A DNA stretch of 53,396 nt from Candidatus Tayloriibacteriota bacterium (GTDB taxonomy: Bacteria; Patescibacteriota; Minisyncoccia; Phycocordibacterales; PALSA-1337): positions 1 through 53,396 of the forward strand of contig CAITNV010000023.1 in the NCBI GenBank assembly GCA_903893855.1, written 5' to 3'. Shown piece by piece: positions 16,026 to 24,252 of this stretch (within the stretch, counting starts at the first letter, position 1; every line of letters starts with the position of its first letter). The position numbers and the translations under genes are program-made. The notes below the pieces were generated by a model that worked only from the letters and a program-made list of their open reading frames with translations, ran no database searches and had not been told where the DNA came from.

Positions 16026-18986
16026 CTAGCCGATGACGAAGTTGATAAGACGACCCTTGACATAAATGACTTTTTTGATGTTATTACTATATACTTTATC
16101 CTTAATTCCGTCAAGGTTTAGGGCCTTTTCTTTGACATATGCCTCTGCTTGAGCGTCAGTCATACCCGCGATATCCGTTGCGGGGAATTCGAAGCGAGTG
16201 CGAGTTTTACCGTTGATTTGCACAGGTATTGTGATATTTGCATCGGCAATCTTCGCAGGGTCAAAGACTGGCCAAGGCTCAGTATGAATGGACTTTTTAT
16301 TCCCCATACTTGCCCATAATTCATCAGCCACATGAGGCGCAAAAGGTGCAAGAATAGTAAGTATTATACCATAATGATCTTGCGAAATTGTAGGCATTTT
16401 CTCCATTTCATTAACGGCTATCATGAGTGCTGAGACTGCAGTGTTAAAGTGCATAGTCTCTATATCTTCAGAAACTTTCTTTATCGTGCGATGGACGAGT
16501 TTGTCGGCTTCGGCACTGGTAGTATTCCCCGCCACTTCTTGAAGCACCCCTGCTTTACTTTTTTTGGTGTCTAACGCGACCTTCTCTCGAAGCTTCCAAA
16601 CACGCTCGATGAATCTTCGAGTTCCCACGATACCATTCTCATCCCAAGCAATAGCCTGATCGAAAGGTCCCATGAACATTTCATACAAGCGAAGTGCATC
16701 TGCACCAACTGCTTCAACGATACCATCAGGGTTGACCACATTACCCTTCGACTTCGACATTTTCTCACCTCCCTTTGCAAGGATAAGGCCGTGTGAAGTG
16801 CGCTTTGCATACGGTTCATTGGTAGGCACAAGCTTTTGATCAAAGAGGAATTTATGCCAGAAGCGAGAATAGAGGAGGTGGAGCGTAGTGTGCTCCATGC
16901 CGCCATTGTACCAATCGACGGGAGTCCAGAATTTTAATTTATCTGCCGCTGCGAACTCTTTTTTATTCTTAGCATCAGTGTAACGAAGATAATACCACGA
17001 TGAACCAGCCCAATTCGGCATAGTGTCAGTCTCGCGCTTGGCTTTGCCTTTACACTTTGGACATTTAGTATTGACCCATGAGTCGATAGCAGCGAGGGGT
17101 GATTCACCTGTCTCAGTTGGTTTATAGTTCTTCACCTTCGGAAGCTTCACCGGCAAATCCTTCACCGGCACCGGTACGATACCGCACTTATCACAATGAA
17201 CAACTGGAATCGGCTCACCCCAATAACGCTGGCGAGAGAAGACCCAATCGCGAAGCTTGTAGTTCACCGCTCGTGTAGCAATGCCCTTATGTACGAGATG
17301 CTCAATAATGTCATTACGAACTTCACTCCACTCTCGGCCTTTGAATTCTTTTGGTTCAATGAGGATGCCGTTTTTTACCGCAGGCTTCGATCGTCCCACT
17401 ACCCTATCCCACACAAGCTTCATGCCTTCATGTGTAAGGAAAGCATCCACCTCAGCTGCCGTTAGCCATGACATACTTTCATGGACATTCTTCTCTTCTT
17501 CAGTAATTTCTCGACGATCGCCGTTTTTTAATTTAAATAAAGCAGGCGTAAAATGCGCAAAACGATTTTGTCCTTTCGCTACTTGGTAAAACTTAGCATG
17601 AATAGTGCCACCAAGGATCTTCTCAAAATGTGCGCTGGTATAGCCAGTCTCTTCAGCAATCTCACGAACGCCTGCAACACTCGGTTCTTCGCCCTTTTCA
17701 ATGCCACCAACGACGAAGCCTTGCCATTTCACACCCTTAAGGCTCACACAAAGATATTTATCCTCTGCCCAGTGCTTCACGATACATACCACTGCATTAC
17801 GCTCTACAATAGGCATGTCGTGACGGAAAGCATCGTCACCGCCCACAGTGACTGCGAGAGGCTCAGCGACCTCGTGGAGCGGTATAGAGTACTTCTTCGC
17901 GAATTTATAGTCTCGCTCATCATGAGCGCTACAATTGACCATACCGCTACCATAGTCGGCAAGAGCATACGATGCCACCCAGATCGGAAGATCTCGCCCA
18001 AGTCCTGCATAATTCTCTATATATCGGCCGGTAAATATGCCTTCGAGATCAGTATCGATGTCGAATTTATTCTCAAGCTTCTTTTGCTTGATCTTTGCGA
18101 CGAGCTCGAGGACGGGCTTCTCATATGAAGTTCCCTTTACGAGCTTCTCTACGAGCGGATGTTCAGGTGCGATAACGGTAAATGTCTCCGCACAATAAGT
18201 CTGAGGTACAGAATTATACATCTCAACGGTTATGCCGAGGTCTTTGATCTTACATTTAAAATTAACTCCTTCGCTTCGACCGATCCAATTGCGCTGTTGG
18301 GTCTTAATCTGCTCGAGATAGTCAACAGCGTCAAGGTCTTTGTGAAGCCGGTCTGCATACTTGGTAATAGCGAGCATCCACTGTTCTTTCTCTCGCTTCT
18401 CAACTGCGGTGCCGCAACGTTCGCATTTACCATCGATCACTTCTTCATTGGCAAGACCGATGAGGTCCTTCGGACACCAGTTAATGGTCATGCGCTTCTT
18501 ATACGCAAGGCCAGCATCGAGGAGACGAAGGAAAATCCACTGCGTCCATTTATAATACTTAGGGTCGGTAGTATTGATCTCTCGATCCCAGTCAAATGAG
18601 AAACCGAGCGACTTCAACTGTCGGCGGAAATTGTCAGTGTTGGTCTTCGTAACAATGGCCGGCTGAATTCCGGTCTTAATGGCGTAGTTCTCCGTAGGAA
18701 GACCGAAAGCATCCCAACCAATAGGATAAAGCACGTCATAACCTTCGCGACGACGCTTGTGAGATATGATGTCCATTGCAGTGTTGCTTCGAATATGGCC
18801 AACATGAAGACCGTCACCAGATGGATATGGGAATTCGATCAGGGCGTAGAATTTTTTCGCGGGCAGAGTGGCTTTCGCGGTTTTTTTCGCTGCCGTTTTC
18901 TTTGGGTCAAGCGCTTTAAAAAGCTTTTTCTTTTCCCACACCTTCTGCCATTTCTTCTCTATTTTTTTGTGATCGTATGTTTGCAT
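16026..18986 (-). CDS. leuS: Leucyl-tRNA synthetase with inserted NUDIX domain
   Basis: Class I synthetase for tRNA-Leu. Start set at MQTYDHKKIEKKWQKVWEKK (986 aa). HIGH is HVGHI (about residue 61) and KMSKS is EKMSKSKGN. After the CP1 editing motif AHDERD (about 354-359) there is an extra block of about 140 residues (about 390-532) that contains a perfect Nudix box, GGIEKGEEPSVAGVREIAEE plus TGY (about 427-449). CP1 then resumes (GILIEPKEFKG) and leads to VNYKLRDWVFSRQRYWGEP. The insert explains the 986-aa length against about 860 in E. coli. The CP1 threonine-rich motif is altered to NSVPQT. Same strand as the sigma4-HARE gene downstream and the NUDIX gene upstream. Confidence 0.95.
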   Translation of the reverse strand: MQTYDHKKIEKKWQKVWEKKKLFKALDPKKTAAKKTAKATLPAKKFYALIEFPYPSGDGLHVGHIRSNTAMDIISHKRRREGYDVLYPIGWDAFGLPTENYAIKTGIQPAIVTKTNTDNFRRQLKSLGFSFDWDREINTTDPKYYKWTQWIFLRLLDAGLAYKKRMTINWCPKDLIGLANEEVIDGKCERCGTAVEKREKEQWMLAITKYADRLHKDLDAVDYLEQIKTQQRNWIGRSEGVNFKCKIKDLGITVEMYNSVPQTYCAETFTVIAPEHPLVEKLVKGTSYEKPVLELVAKIKQKKLENKFDIDTDLEGIFTGRYIENYAGLGRDLPIWVASYALADYGSGMVNCSAHDERDYKFAKKYSIPLHEVAEPLAVTVGGDDAFRHDMPIVERNAVVCIVKHWAEDKYLCVSLKGVKWQGFVVGGIEKGEEPSVAGVREIAEETGYTSAHFEKILGGTIHAKFYQVAKGQNRFAHFTPALFKLKNGDRREITEEEKNVHESMSWLTAAEVDAFLTHEGMKLVWDRVVGRSKPAVKNGILIEPKEFKGREWSEVRNDIIEHLVHKGIATRAVNYKLRDWVFSRQRYWGEPIPVVHCDKCGIVPVPVKDLPVKLPKVKNYKPTETGESPLAAIDSWVNTKCPKCKGKAKRETDTMPNWAGSSWYYLRYTDAKNKKEFAAADKLKFWTPVDWYNGGMEHTTLHLLYSRFWHKFLFDQKLVPTNEPYAKRTSHGLILAKGGEKMSKSKGNVVNPDGIVEAVGADALRLYEMFMGPFDQAIAWDENGIVGTRRFIERVWKLREKVALDTKKSKAGVLQEVAGNTTSAEADKLVHRTIKKVSEDIETMHFNTAVSALMIAVNEMEKMPTISQDHYGIILTILAPFAPHVADELWASMGNKKSIHTEPWPVFDPAKIADANITIPVQINGKTRTRFEFPATDIAGMTDAQAEAYVKEKALNLDGIKDKVYSNNIKKVIYVKGRLINFVIG

Positions 18987-19012
18987 ATATGTATATGTCC
19001 TTTGACTATATA

Positions 19013-19041
19013 ATAAAAAAAGACCGCTCACAAGGGAGCGG
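19013..19041 (-). terminator. Terminator overlapping small ORF end, before leuS
   Basis: Minus-strand CCGCTC-CCTTGT-GAGCGG then TCTTTTTTTATT. The stem overlaps the stop of the 49-aa ORF and separates it from leuS. Confidence 0.75.
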
Positions 19042-19177
19042 AATTTTGACTTTTGACGGGTTCATTGTGTGCCACAGGAAATGCTTCGTAAAAAGCCTTT
19101 CCGGTTCCATAAAGCGCCAACACAACAATTATTAGAATGGCAAACCAAGACGTTAAAAACGTGACGATTATTCTCAT
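19028..19177 (-). CDS. Possible 49-aa single-pass membrane peptide
   Basis: Too short for the ORF track. It would encode MRIIVTFLTSWFAILIIVVL followed by a polar tail, a clear single membrane helix of about 20 residues. It lies between the NUDIX gene and leuS on the same strand and ends inside an intrinsic terminator hairpin, which fits a short transcript. No Shine-Dalgarno sequence is seen and the -10 is not obvious, so it could be chance. No known family is recognised. Confidence 0.45.
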   Translation of the reverse strand: MRIIVTFLTSWFAILIIVVLALYGTGKAFYEAFPVAHNEPVKSQNSAPL

Positions 19178-19273
19178 TTTTTTACAAAGTTGACTGCAAT
19201 TTCTGAGAACGACTCTAAAGCAACTTTGTTTACAATACCATGTTTATAAAGAATTAGCTAGGATTTTATTTCA

Positions 19274-19669
19274 TTAAAATACCGCCGCAAGCGCCTTTTT
19301 CAAAACCGGAACAATCCCCTTTTGATTAAAACCAAGCTCCAGTGCCTCAACTTCCTCAATACTCATCCATTTCATGGCCAAGCCTTCATGAAGAATCGGC
19401 TCTTGGTTTGGATTTATTCTGCAGACATAGACTTTATTGGCCCTGCCATTGTCGTAATCCATGAGGAAACTGCACTGGTCGAGCGTAAGATCAATACTGT
19501 ATTCTTCTGTAACTTCACGAATAAGGGTATCGGTATAGTCCTCACCATCGTCGCTTCCTCCACCCGGTATGCACCAACTAAAAGGGTAAGTTTTACTATG
19601 AGCATCACGCTGCTGCATTAGGACTTTATTATCACGCACGAGAGCAAATATGACGCCGATTTTTGACAT
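19274..19669 (-). CDS. Stand-alone NUDIX hydrolase
   Basis: 131-aa protein, start set at MSKIGVIFALVRDNKVLMQQ. The Nudix region is PGGGSDDGEDYTDTLIREVT followed by EEYSI: the catalytic R-E-x-x-E-E core is intact, but the Gly of the terminal E-E-x-G-U is Ser. Family members hydrolyse nucleoside diphosphates linked to another moiety; the substrate is not predictable. It sits on the same strand upstream of leuS, which carries its own NUDIX insert, although a small ORF and terminator lie between. An extended TGC-TATACT box ends 6 nt before the ATG, predicting a leaderless mRNA. Confidence 0.88.
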   Translation of the reverse strand: MSKIGVIFALVRDNKVLMQQRDAHSKTYPFSWCIPGGGSDDGEDYTDTLIREVTEEYSIDLTLDQCSFLMDYDNGRANKVYVCRINPNQEPILHEGLAMKWMSIEEVEALELGFNQKGIVPVLKKALAAVF

Positions 19670-19732
19670 GTGATTAGTATAGCAAATATGCTGTAAATTA
19701 TTAAAATAAAAAAAAGCACACATATCATTGAC

Positions 19733-19760
19733 TTGACAATTTTATATATCATGCTAAGGT
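19733..19760 (+). promoter_or_regulatory. Promoter of candidate small RNA
   Basis: -35 TTGACA (19733-19738), 16-nt spacer, extended -10 TGC-TAAGGT (19755-19760). It faces away from the NUDIX gene and towards the structured segment; no plus-strand ORF follows. Confidence 0.6.
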
Positions 19761-19766
19761 ACAAAT

Positions 19767-19930
19767 AGGCGTAGTGCGGTTTGATCCGGACCCGATTGGC
19801 GAACACTATGTGTTTCGGGCGACTACGTGCGACGGCCAGCGCCTTCCAAGCCGTCTCCGCAGCCTCTCATATTGAGTTGTGCGTGTGATGCGATCACCCG
19901 AAGCCAAATGGTTAGGGTGATCATCTTTTT
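19767..19930 (+). ncRNA. Candidate structured small RNA, about 164 nt
   Basis: A GC-rich segment with its own promoter and intrinsic terminator and no ORF. The nested stem is CGTAGT (19770-19775) with ACTACG (19822-19827), enclosing CCCGA/TCGGG and AACAC-tat-GTGTT (19791-19819). A second hairpin is GACGGC/GCCGTC (19831-19855), and the terminator is GATCACCC/GGGTGATC (19892-19922) followed by a T-run. It lacks the GGAAGCAG signature of SRP RNA, is far shorter than RNase P RNA or tmRNA, and the 5' and 3' ends do not pair as in 6S RNA. The downstream gene is on the other strand, so it is not a riboswitch for a neighbour. Confidence 0.6.
19892..19930 (+). terminator. Terminator of candidate small RNA
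   Basis: Eight-pair stem GATCACCC / GGGTGATC, loop of 15 nt, then ATCTTTTT. Confidence 0.75.
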
Positions 19931-19961
19931 ATAGTATTCCCCACGACTCATCAGAATTTAT

Positions 19962-21113
19962 CTAAATCTTAAACTCCATCACGTCCCCATCCACCACCAC
20001 ATATTCTTTCCCTTCTGTACGAACAAGCCCTTGCTCGCGAGCGGCTGCGAATGATCCAGCTTCAATGAGCTTGCTCCAGAGAATGACTTCGGCGCGGATG
20101 AATTTATCCTTGAAATCCCCGTGAATTGCAGTGCCTGCAAGCGGTGCAGTCCAGCCACGTTCAATAGTCCACGCACGTGTCTCTACTTCGCCAGTGGTAA
20201 AGTATGTGATGAGATTTAGAAGCTCATAGCCCTTCTTGATAAGTTCGTCGATGCCGTCGGAGCCGGCTTTACTCTCCCCTGCGCCAGTCGCCCCCGCGAC
20301 CGAACCGATAAGCCCTTCTCGCATCTCTTTCTTATCTGCATCATTTAAATCCTTGAGTTCATGCTCAATACCCGCATCTACCACGACGTATTTCGATCCG
20401 GTCTGCGCGAAGAAAGCGAGCAATGCTTTGAAACGCTCATCACCTGCGATCTCATCAAGATTACGTCCACCGGCCTTTTTATTGAGCACATACATAATTG
20501 GTTTCGCAGTGAGTAGATGAAGATGCTTGAGAAATGGCATTTCGAGCTCTTCAATTCCCTGCATTACTTCTTGAGATGATATGAGCTTGCCTGCTTCAAG
20601 TGCTGCTATGACCTTGTTGCACAGTGTCGCTTCAGCTACCGCTTCTTTCTTGCCGGCTTTAATCTCTTTACCAAGATTGGCAAGTCGTTTAGTCACCGTC
20701 TGAAGGTCAGCGAGAATGAGCTCGAGATTGATAACTTCGATATCTTTAATAGGATCGATTTTGCCGTCGACGTGAATGATATTGTCATCTTCGAATATGC
20801 GCACCACTTCAGCGATCGCATCAGTCTCGCGAATGTTGGTGAGGAATTGATTGCCAAGTCCTTCACCCGCAGAAGCACCCTTCACGAGTCCTGCGATGTC
20901 AACGAATTCCACTACTGCAGGAATAGTCTTCCCTGTCTTCGAGAATTCTGAGAGCTTCCAGAGCCGTTCATCAGGCACGGCCACAACGCCGACCGATGGG
21001 TCAATCGTACAGAATGGATAATTCTCCGCTGGCACGCTCTTCTTGGTAAGCGCATTAAAAAGCGTCGATTTCCCGACATTCGGAAGCCCAACAATACCGA
21101 TGGATAATTTCAT
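19962..21113 (-). CDS. ychF: Redox-regulated ATPase YchF
   Basis: 383-aa Obg-family P-loop protein that prefers ATP and binds ribosomes. The Walker A is GLPNVGKSTLF near the N-terminus; the usual specificity NKxD is replaced by NKKA, as expected for an ATPase of this branch; the C-terminus has the TGS domain (LITYFTTGEVETRAWTIERG). Slightly longer than the usual roughly 363 aa. It is 56 nt after zwf on the same strand, so the 42-aa ORF, zwf and ychF may share a transcript. Confidence 0.95.
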   Translation of the reverse strand: MKLSIGIVGLPNVGKSTLFNALTKKSVPAENYPFCTIDPSVGVVAVPDERLWKLSEFSKTGKTIPAVVEFVDIAGLVKGASAGEGLGNQFLTNIRETDAIAEVVRIFEDDNIIHVDGKIDPIKDIEVINLELILADLQTVTKRLANLGKEIKAGKKEAVAEATLCNKVIAALEAGKLISSQEVMQGIEELEMPFLKHLHLLTAKPIMYVLNKKAGGRNLDEIAGDERFKALLAFFAQTGSKYVVVDAGIEHELKDLNDADKKEMREGLIGSVAGATGAGESKAGSDGIDELIKKGYELLNLITYFTTGEVETRAWTIERGWTAPLAGTAIHGDFKDKFIRAEVILWSKLIEAGSFAAAREQGLVRTEGKEYVVVDGDVMEFKI

Positions 21114-21169
21114 AAGGTGATAGTAGCGTATTTTTGGGGTTGGGGCAAATGAATCTTATTGCATAAACT

Positions 21170-22579
21170 CTACAACACCTCCCTCGCACCCTTGCGATAC
21201 ATAGTAAGTGGTAATGTGCCCAAAGCATGCCAGACTGGGGTGATGAATTTCCATGCAGCCATGACCTCATCGGTACTTGTGAAGAGTGTCTGATCGCCGA
21301 CAACTGCATCATAGAGCACACGTTCATATGCGTCCGGCGTTATCGCTTCAGGAGGAAAGTCTGCGTATTTAAATTTAAGCGTCTTAGGCTCAACGTTGAA
21401 GGTAAAACCGGGAGTCTTCACCCAGAAACGGATCTTGATACTTTCATCTGGCTGAATACGGAACGTAAGCACATTCTGACCCGCGAGTGGATCGCGAGTG
21501 TGATCGTTGGTACCGAATGAGCCGGCCTCATTATTTTTAAAATAAATATCAATCTCTGAGCGATTCTCGGCGAGGCCTTTACCACTCTCAAGAAAGAATG
21601 GCACACCTTTCCAACGGCTGTTCGCAATAGCCGCTTCAAGCCGGAAATATGTCTCGGTACTCGACGCTGGAGAGACTCCTTTCTCAGATGTGTATCCTTC
21701 ATACTGACCACGTAGGCCGAGCTCGCCAACGGTCTTCGGTGTTATGACTTTAAGCCGACTGAGAACCTTCGCTCGTTCGCTACGAATGTGCAGAGCATCA
21801 AGCATTGCCGGTCGCTCCATAGCCACAAGTGCCATCATCTGGAGAATGTGATTCTGTCCCACATCCTTAAGCGCACCAACTGGATCGTAGAATTCCCCAC
21901 GGCCTTCAATGCCGTTCTTTTCCAAGAGCTTGATATGCACCTTATCGATATAACGATAGTTCCATAACGGCTCAAAAAGCGCATTAGCGAAACGGAATGT
22001 CACGATATTCTGCAGTGCCTCCTTCGCGAGATAGTGATCGATACGGAAGATCTGCTCTTCTTTAAAAAGGTCAGCGAGCTTAGCATCAAGCTTACGAGCA
22101 GTCTCAATATCATTACCAAAAGGCTTCTCCACGAGCACACGGGTCCAGCCTTCATTACCTCCGCAAGGAATCGTCAGTCCCGATTCCGAAAGACGGTCGA
22201 GTATGGTCTCATAGAAGGATGGCTGCACAGCAAGATGGAAGAGCTTATTCGAACAGCGATGAAAGCCATCGTCAATAGCAGTGAGTCGAAGCGCGAGTGT
22301 ACTGTATGAAGCCGGACTATCGAATGTTCCTTGTTCATAGCACATATGATCTAGGAAATGCTTTATATCCTCTTCACGATACTGCCCTGCGCGAATATTC
22401 ATATTTTCACGAACGTACTGTCGAAAATCCTCTCGGCTAAAATGTCGCCGAGAAAAGCCAACGATAAAAAACTTCGCTGGCAAAAGCTTCTTTACATACA
22501 GACTAAGAAGAGACGGCAAGAGCTTTCTCTGGGCCAAGTCTCCCGTCACTCCAAAAATGATAAATGTTGTTGGATTCAT
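21170..22579 (-). CDS. zwf: Glucose-6-phosphate 1-dehydrogenase
   Basis: First enzyme of the oxidative pentose-phosphate pathway, making 6-phosphogluconolactone and NADPH. 469 aa, with the N-terminal Rossmann motif GVTGDLAQRKLLPSLLSLY and the active-site peptide RIDHYLAKEALQN (family consensus RIDHYLGKE, here Gly to Ala). Length is near the norm of about 490 aa. Neither pgl nor gnd is in the window, but the non-oxidative enzymes are at 45.8-49 kb. The ATG follows the stop of the 42-aa ORF by one base, so translation is likely coupled. Confidence 0.95.
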   Translation of the reverse strand: MNPTTFIIFGVTGDLAQRKLLPSLLSLYVKKLLPAKFFIVGFSRRHFSREDFRQYVRENMNIRAGQYREEDIKHFLDHMCYEQGTFDSPASYSTLALRLTAIDDGFHRCSNKLFHLAVQPSFYETILDRLSESGLTIPCGGNEGWTRVLVEKPFGNDIETARKLDAKLADLFKEEQIFRIDHYLAKEALQNIVTFRFANALFEPLWNYRYIDKVHIKLLEKNGIEGRGEFYDPVGALKDVGQNHILQMMALVAMERPAMLDALHIRSERAKVLSRLKVITPKTVGELGLRGQYEGYTSEKGVSPASSTETYFRLEAAIANSRWKGVPFFLESGKGLAENRSEIDIYFKNNEAGSFGTNDHTRDPLAGQNVLTFRIQPDESIKIRFWVKTPGFTFNVEPKTLKFKYADFPPEAITPDAYERVLYDAVVGDQTLFTSTDEVMAAWKFITPVWHALGTLPLTMYRKGAREVL

Positions 22580-22580
22580 A

Positions 22581-22709
22581 TTAAAAACCTTCGCCCCATT
22601 TCTCCCATTTAGGGTAAATTACTCCGGCAACGAAAACACACGGCAAAATAAACGCAGCCGATATAACCCAAGCCACAAAATGGAGACCTTTTTTGATGTC
22701 ATCAATCAT
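22581..22709 (-). CDS. 42-aa single-pass membrane peptide leading zwf
   Basis: Missed by the ORF track. It encodes MIDDIKKGLHFVAWVISAAF and a further hydrophobic stretch ending KWEKWGEGF: one membrane helix with a charged N-terminus and an aromatic C-terminus. Three facts argue that it is a real gene: the TAA is one base from the zwf ATG; a TTGATT-16-TATAAT promoter ends 7 nt before its ATG; and there is no other start for the zwf transcript. No family is recognised. It may be a membrane peptide or a leader controlling zwf translation. Confidence 0.65.
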   Translation of the reverse strand: MIDDIKKGLHFVAWVISAAFILPCVFVAGVIYPKWEKWGEGF

Positions 22710-22716
22710 GGAATGA

Positions 22717-22744
22717 ATTATAGGTGGATTAAGCACAAAATCAA
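22717..22744 (-). promoter_or_regulatory. Leaderless promoter of 42-aa ORF-zwf-ychF
   Basis: Minus-strand -35 TTGATT (22739-22744), 16-nt spacer, perfect -10 TATAAT (22717-22722), 7 nt to the ATG. It is back to back with the dedA promoter. Confidence 0.65.
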
Positions 22745-22747
22745 GTG

Positions 22748-22759
22748 TATACTATATAA
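22748..22759 (+). promoter_or_regulatory. Leaderless -10 of dedA
   Basis: TATACT (22748-22753) followed by six bases and the ATG at 22760; the transcription start is expected at the A of ATG. No strong -35 is seen. Confidence 0.5.
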
Positions 22760-23350
22760 ATGCAGCAGTGGTTCATCCATGCATCTCTTGCGTATCCCTT
22801 TCTTGTCTATGGACTTATCATCCTTTTTGCTTGTGCGGAAGGACCGATTCTCTCTATTATCTTCGGTATATTACTGAAACTCGGCTACTTTTATTTCATT
22901 CCGGTATACGCTTCGCTTATGGTTGGTGATCTTATTGGGGATGTTGGCTGGTATTGGATTGGGCGAAAGTTTGGGCATGGTTTCATCCACCGTTTTGGGA
23001 AATACTTCAATATCACCGAGGATAAAGTGGAGAAAGTGACAGAATTATTCCATCGCTATAAGCATAGCATTCTCTTCATATCCAAGATTAGCAATGGTTT
23101 TGGCTTCGCTCTTATCACCCTCATGACTGCGGGTATGGTACGGATTCCTTTTGCGCGGTACCTCGTGATTAATTTGTCGGGACAACTCATCTGGACTGGA
23201 CTACTCTTAGGTGTTGGATTTTTCTTTAGTCAAATGTACACCACAGCAACGAATATTTTCGAACAAATGACGGTTGTTGCTGGCTTCGTCGTCTTAGTAG
23301 TGATTTTTATCGGCTTTTCGAAATACCTTCGCAAGCGTGCGGGGATGTAA
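22760..23350 (+). CDS. DedA/VTT-family membrane protein
   Basis: 196-aa integral membrane protein of the DedA (SNARE-associated/VTT) family, linked in other bacteria to lipid carrier or phospholipid flipping and membrane homeostasis. It has about five hydrophobic segments; the acidic site in LIILFACAEGPILSI and the GDLIGDVGWYWIGRKFG stretch match the family. The second half (ISKISNGFGFALITLMTAGM) replaces the usual F-x-G-R-x-x-P-x-x-R motif and is divergent. It is followed by two glycosyltransferases on the same strand, consistent with envelope biogenesis. Confidence 0.87.
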   Translation: MQQWFIHASLAYPFLVYGLIILFACAEGPILSIIFGILLKLGYFYFIPVYASLMVGDLIGDVGWYWIGRKFGHGFIHRFGKYFNITEDKVEKVTELFHRYKHSILFISKISNGFGFALITLMTAGMVRIPFARYLVINLSGQLIWTGLLLGVGFFFSQMYTTATNIFEQMTVVAGFVVLVVIFIGFSKYLRKRAGM

Positions 23351-23401
23351 GCGAAATATTGAGAAATAATCAAATAGTAATAAAATTTTCATTCAAATAA
23401 A

Positions 23402-24172
23402 ATGGACAAAATCTCAATTATCATTCCGGTGCGCAATGAAGAGGACTATATCGATGGCGCCTTGGGACAATTCTTTATTGACCCAATTGCAGGAGAAATT
23501 ATCGTCACTGACGATGGTAGTACCGACCGCACGCGCGAGATCGCCGAGAGTTATGGAGTAATATTCCTCGATCACACCGTCGAGCACCACCTCGCGAAGC
23601 GCTTTCCACACCTTGAGCGATCAACCATCGGAGCAAATCGTAACTTCGGTGCGCGTAATGCCACTGGCGAATTCCTGCTCTTTATAGACGCTGAGACAAG
23701 AATAGAAAATTGCAAGGATTTTATCACAAGATCTTTAAAACATTTTCATAATGATCCGGAGCTCGTGGCCCTTACAGGTGCCCTTTGGGTTATACCCGAG
23801 CTTGAGACTTGGGGTGATCGTTTGGTCTATACAGTATTTAACTGGGTGCATCGCATTAAAAATAACTGGCTCGGCGCCGGTGAAGCTTCAGGTAAATTCC
23901 AGATGATACGCCGCACTGCATTCGACAAAGTCGGTGGCTATCGCGAAGATCTCGTTACTCGTGAAGATGGCGATATGTTCGCAAGACTTTCTCGTATCGG
24001 TACTACCCTCTGTGATCCGAAGCTTGTCGTCCTCTACAGTGGACGCAGGGCTCACGCTATCGGCTGGCCGCGTCTGCTTTTGACATGGCTGTTGGAATCA
24101 TTGAGTTTTGTATTTCGAGGACGCGCGATTAGTACCAATTGGGATCGGATTGATACAAAAGCCAAAAAATAA
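23402..24172 (+). CDS. Family 2 glycosyltransferase
   Basis: 256-aa GT-A-fold transferase using a nucleotide sugar. Visible motifs: the N-terminal strand ISIIIPVRNEEDYIDGALGQ, DDGSTDRT, the D-x-D-like FIDAETR, and GGYREDLVTREDGDMFARLS containing the E-D catalytic motif. A hydrophobic C-terminus (LLLTWLLESLSFVFRG) could attach it to the membrane. It lies 51 nt after dedA and is followed by a bidirectional terminator. The acceptor is probably a lipid-linked or cell-surface glycan; this is inference. Confidence 0.9.
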   Translation: MDKISIIIPVRNEEDYIDGALGQFFIDPIAGEIIVTDDGSTDRTREIAESYGVIFLDHTVEHHLAKRFPHLERSTIGANRNFGARNATGEFLLFIDAETRIENCKDFITRSLKHFHNDPELVALTGALWVIPELETWGDRLVYTVFNWVHRIKNNWLGAGEASGKFQMIRRTAFDKVGGYREDLVTREDGDMFARLSRIGTTLCDPKLVVLYSGRRAHAIGWPRLLLTWLLESLSFVFRGRAISTNWDRIDTKAKK

Positions 24173-24207
24173 CCGAACAACGATTCACCATCAAATATAA
24201 ATAAAAG

Positions 24208-24226
24208 ACCCGCTTTTGAAGCGGGT
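24208..24226. terminator. Bidirectional terminator between convergent genes
   Basis: ACCCGCTT-ttg-AAGCGGGT with TTGTTG on the plus side and CTTTTATTT on the minus side, between the glycosyltransferase (plus) and the membrane gene (minus). Confidence 0.8.
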
Positions 24227-24252
24227 TTGTTGTGTGCGATTCAGAAGGTCAG

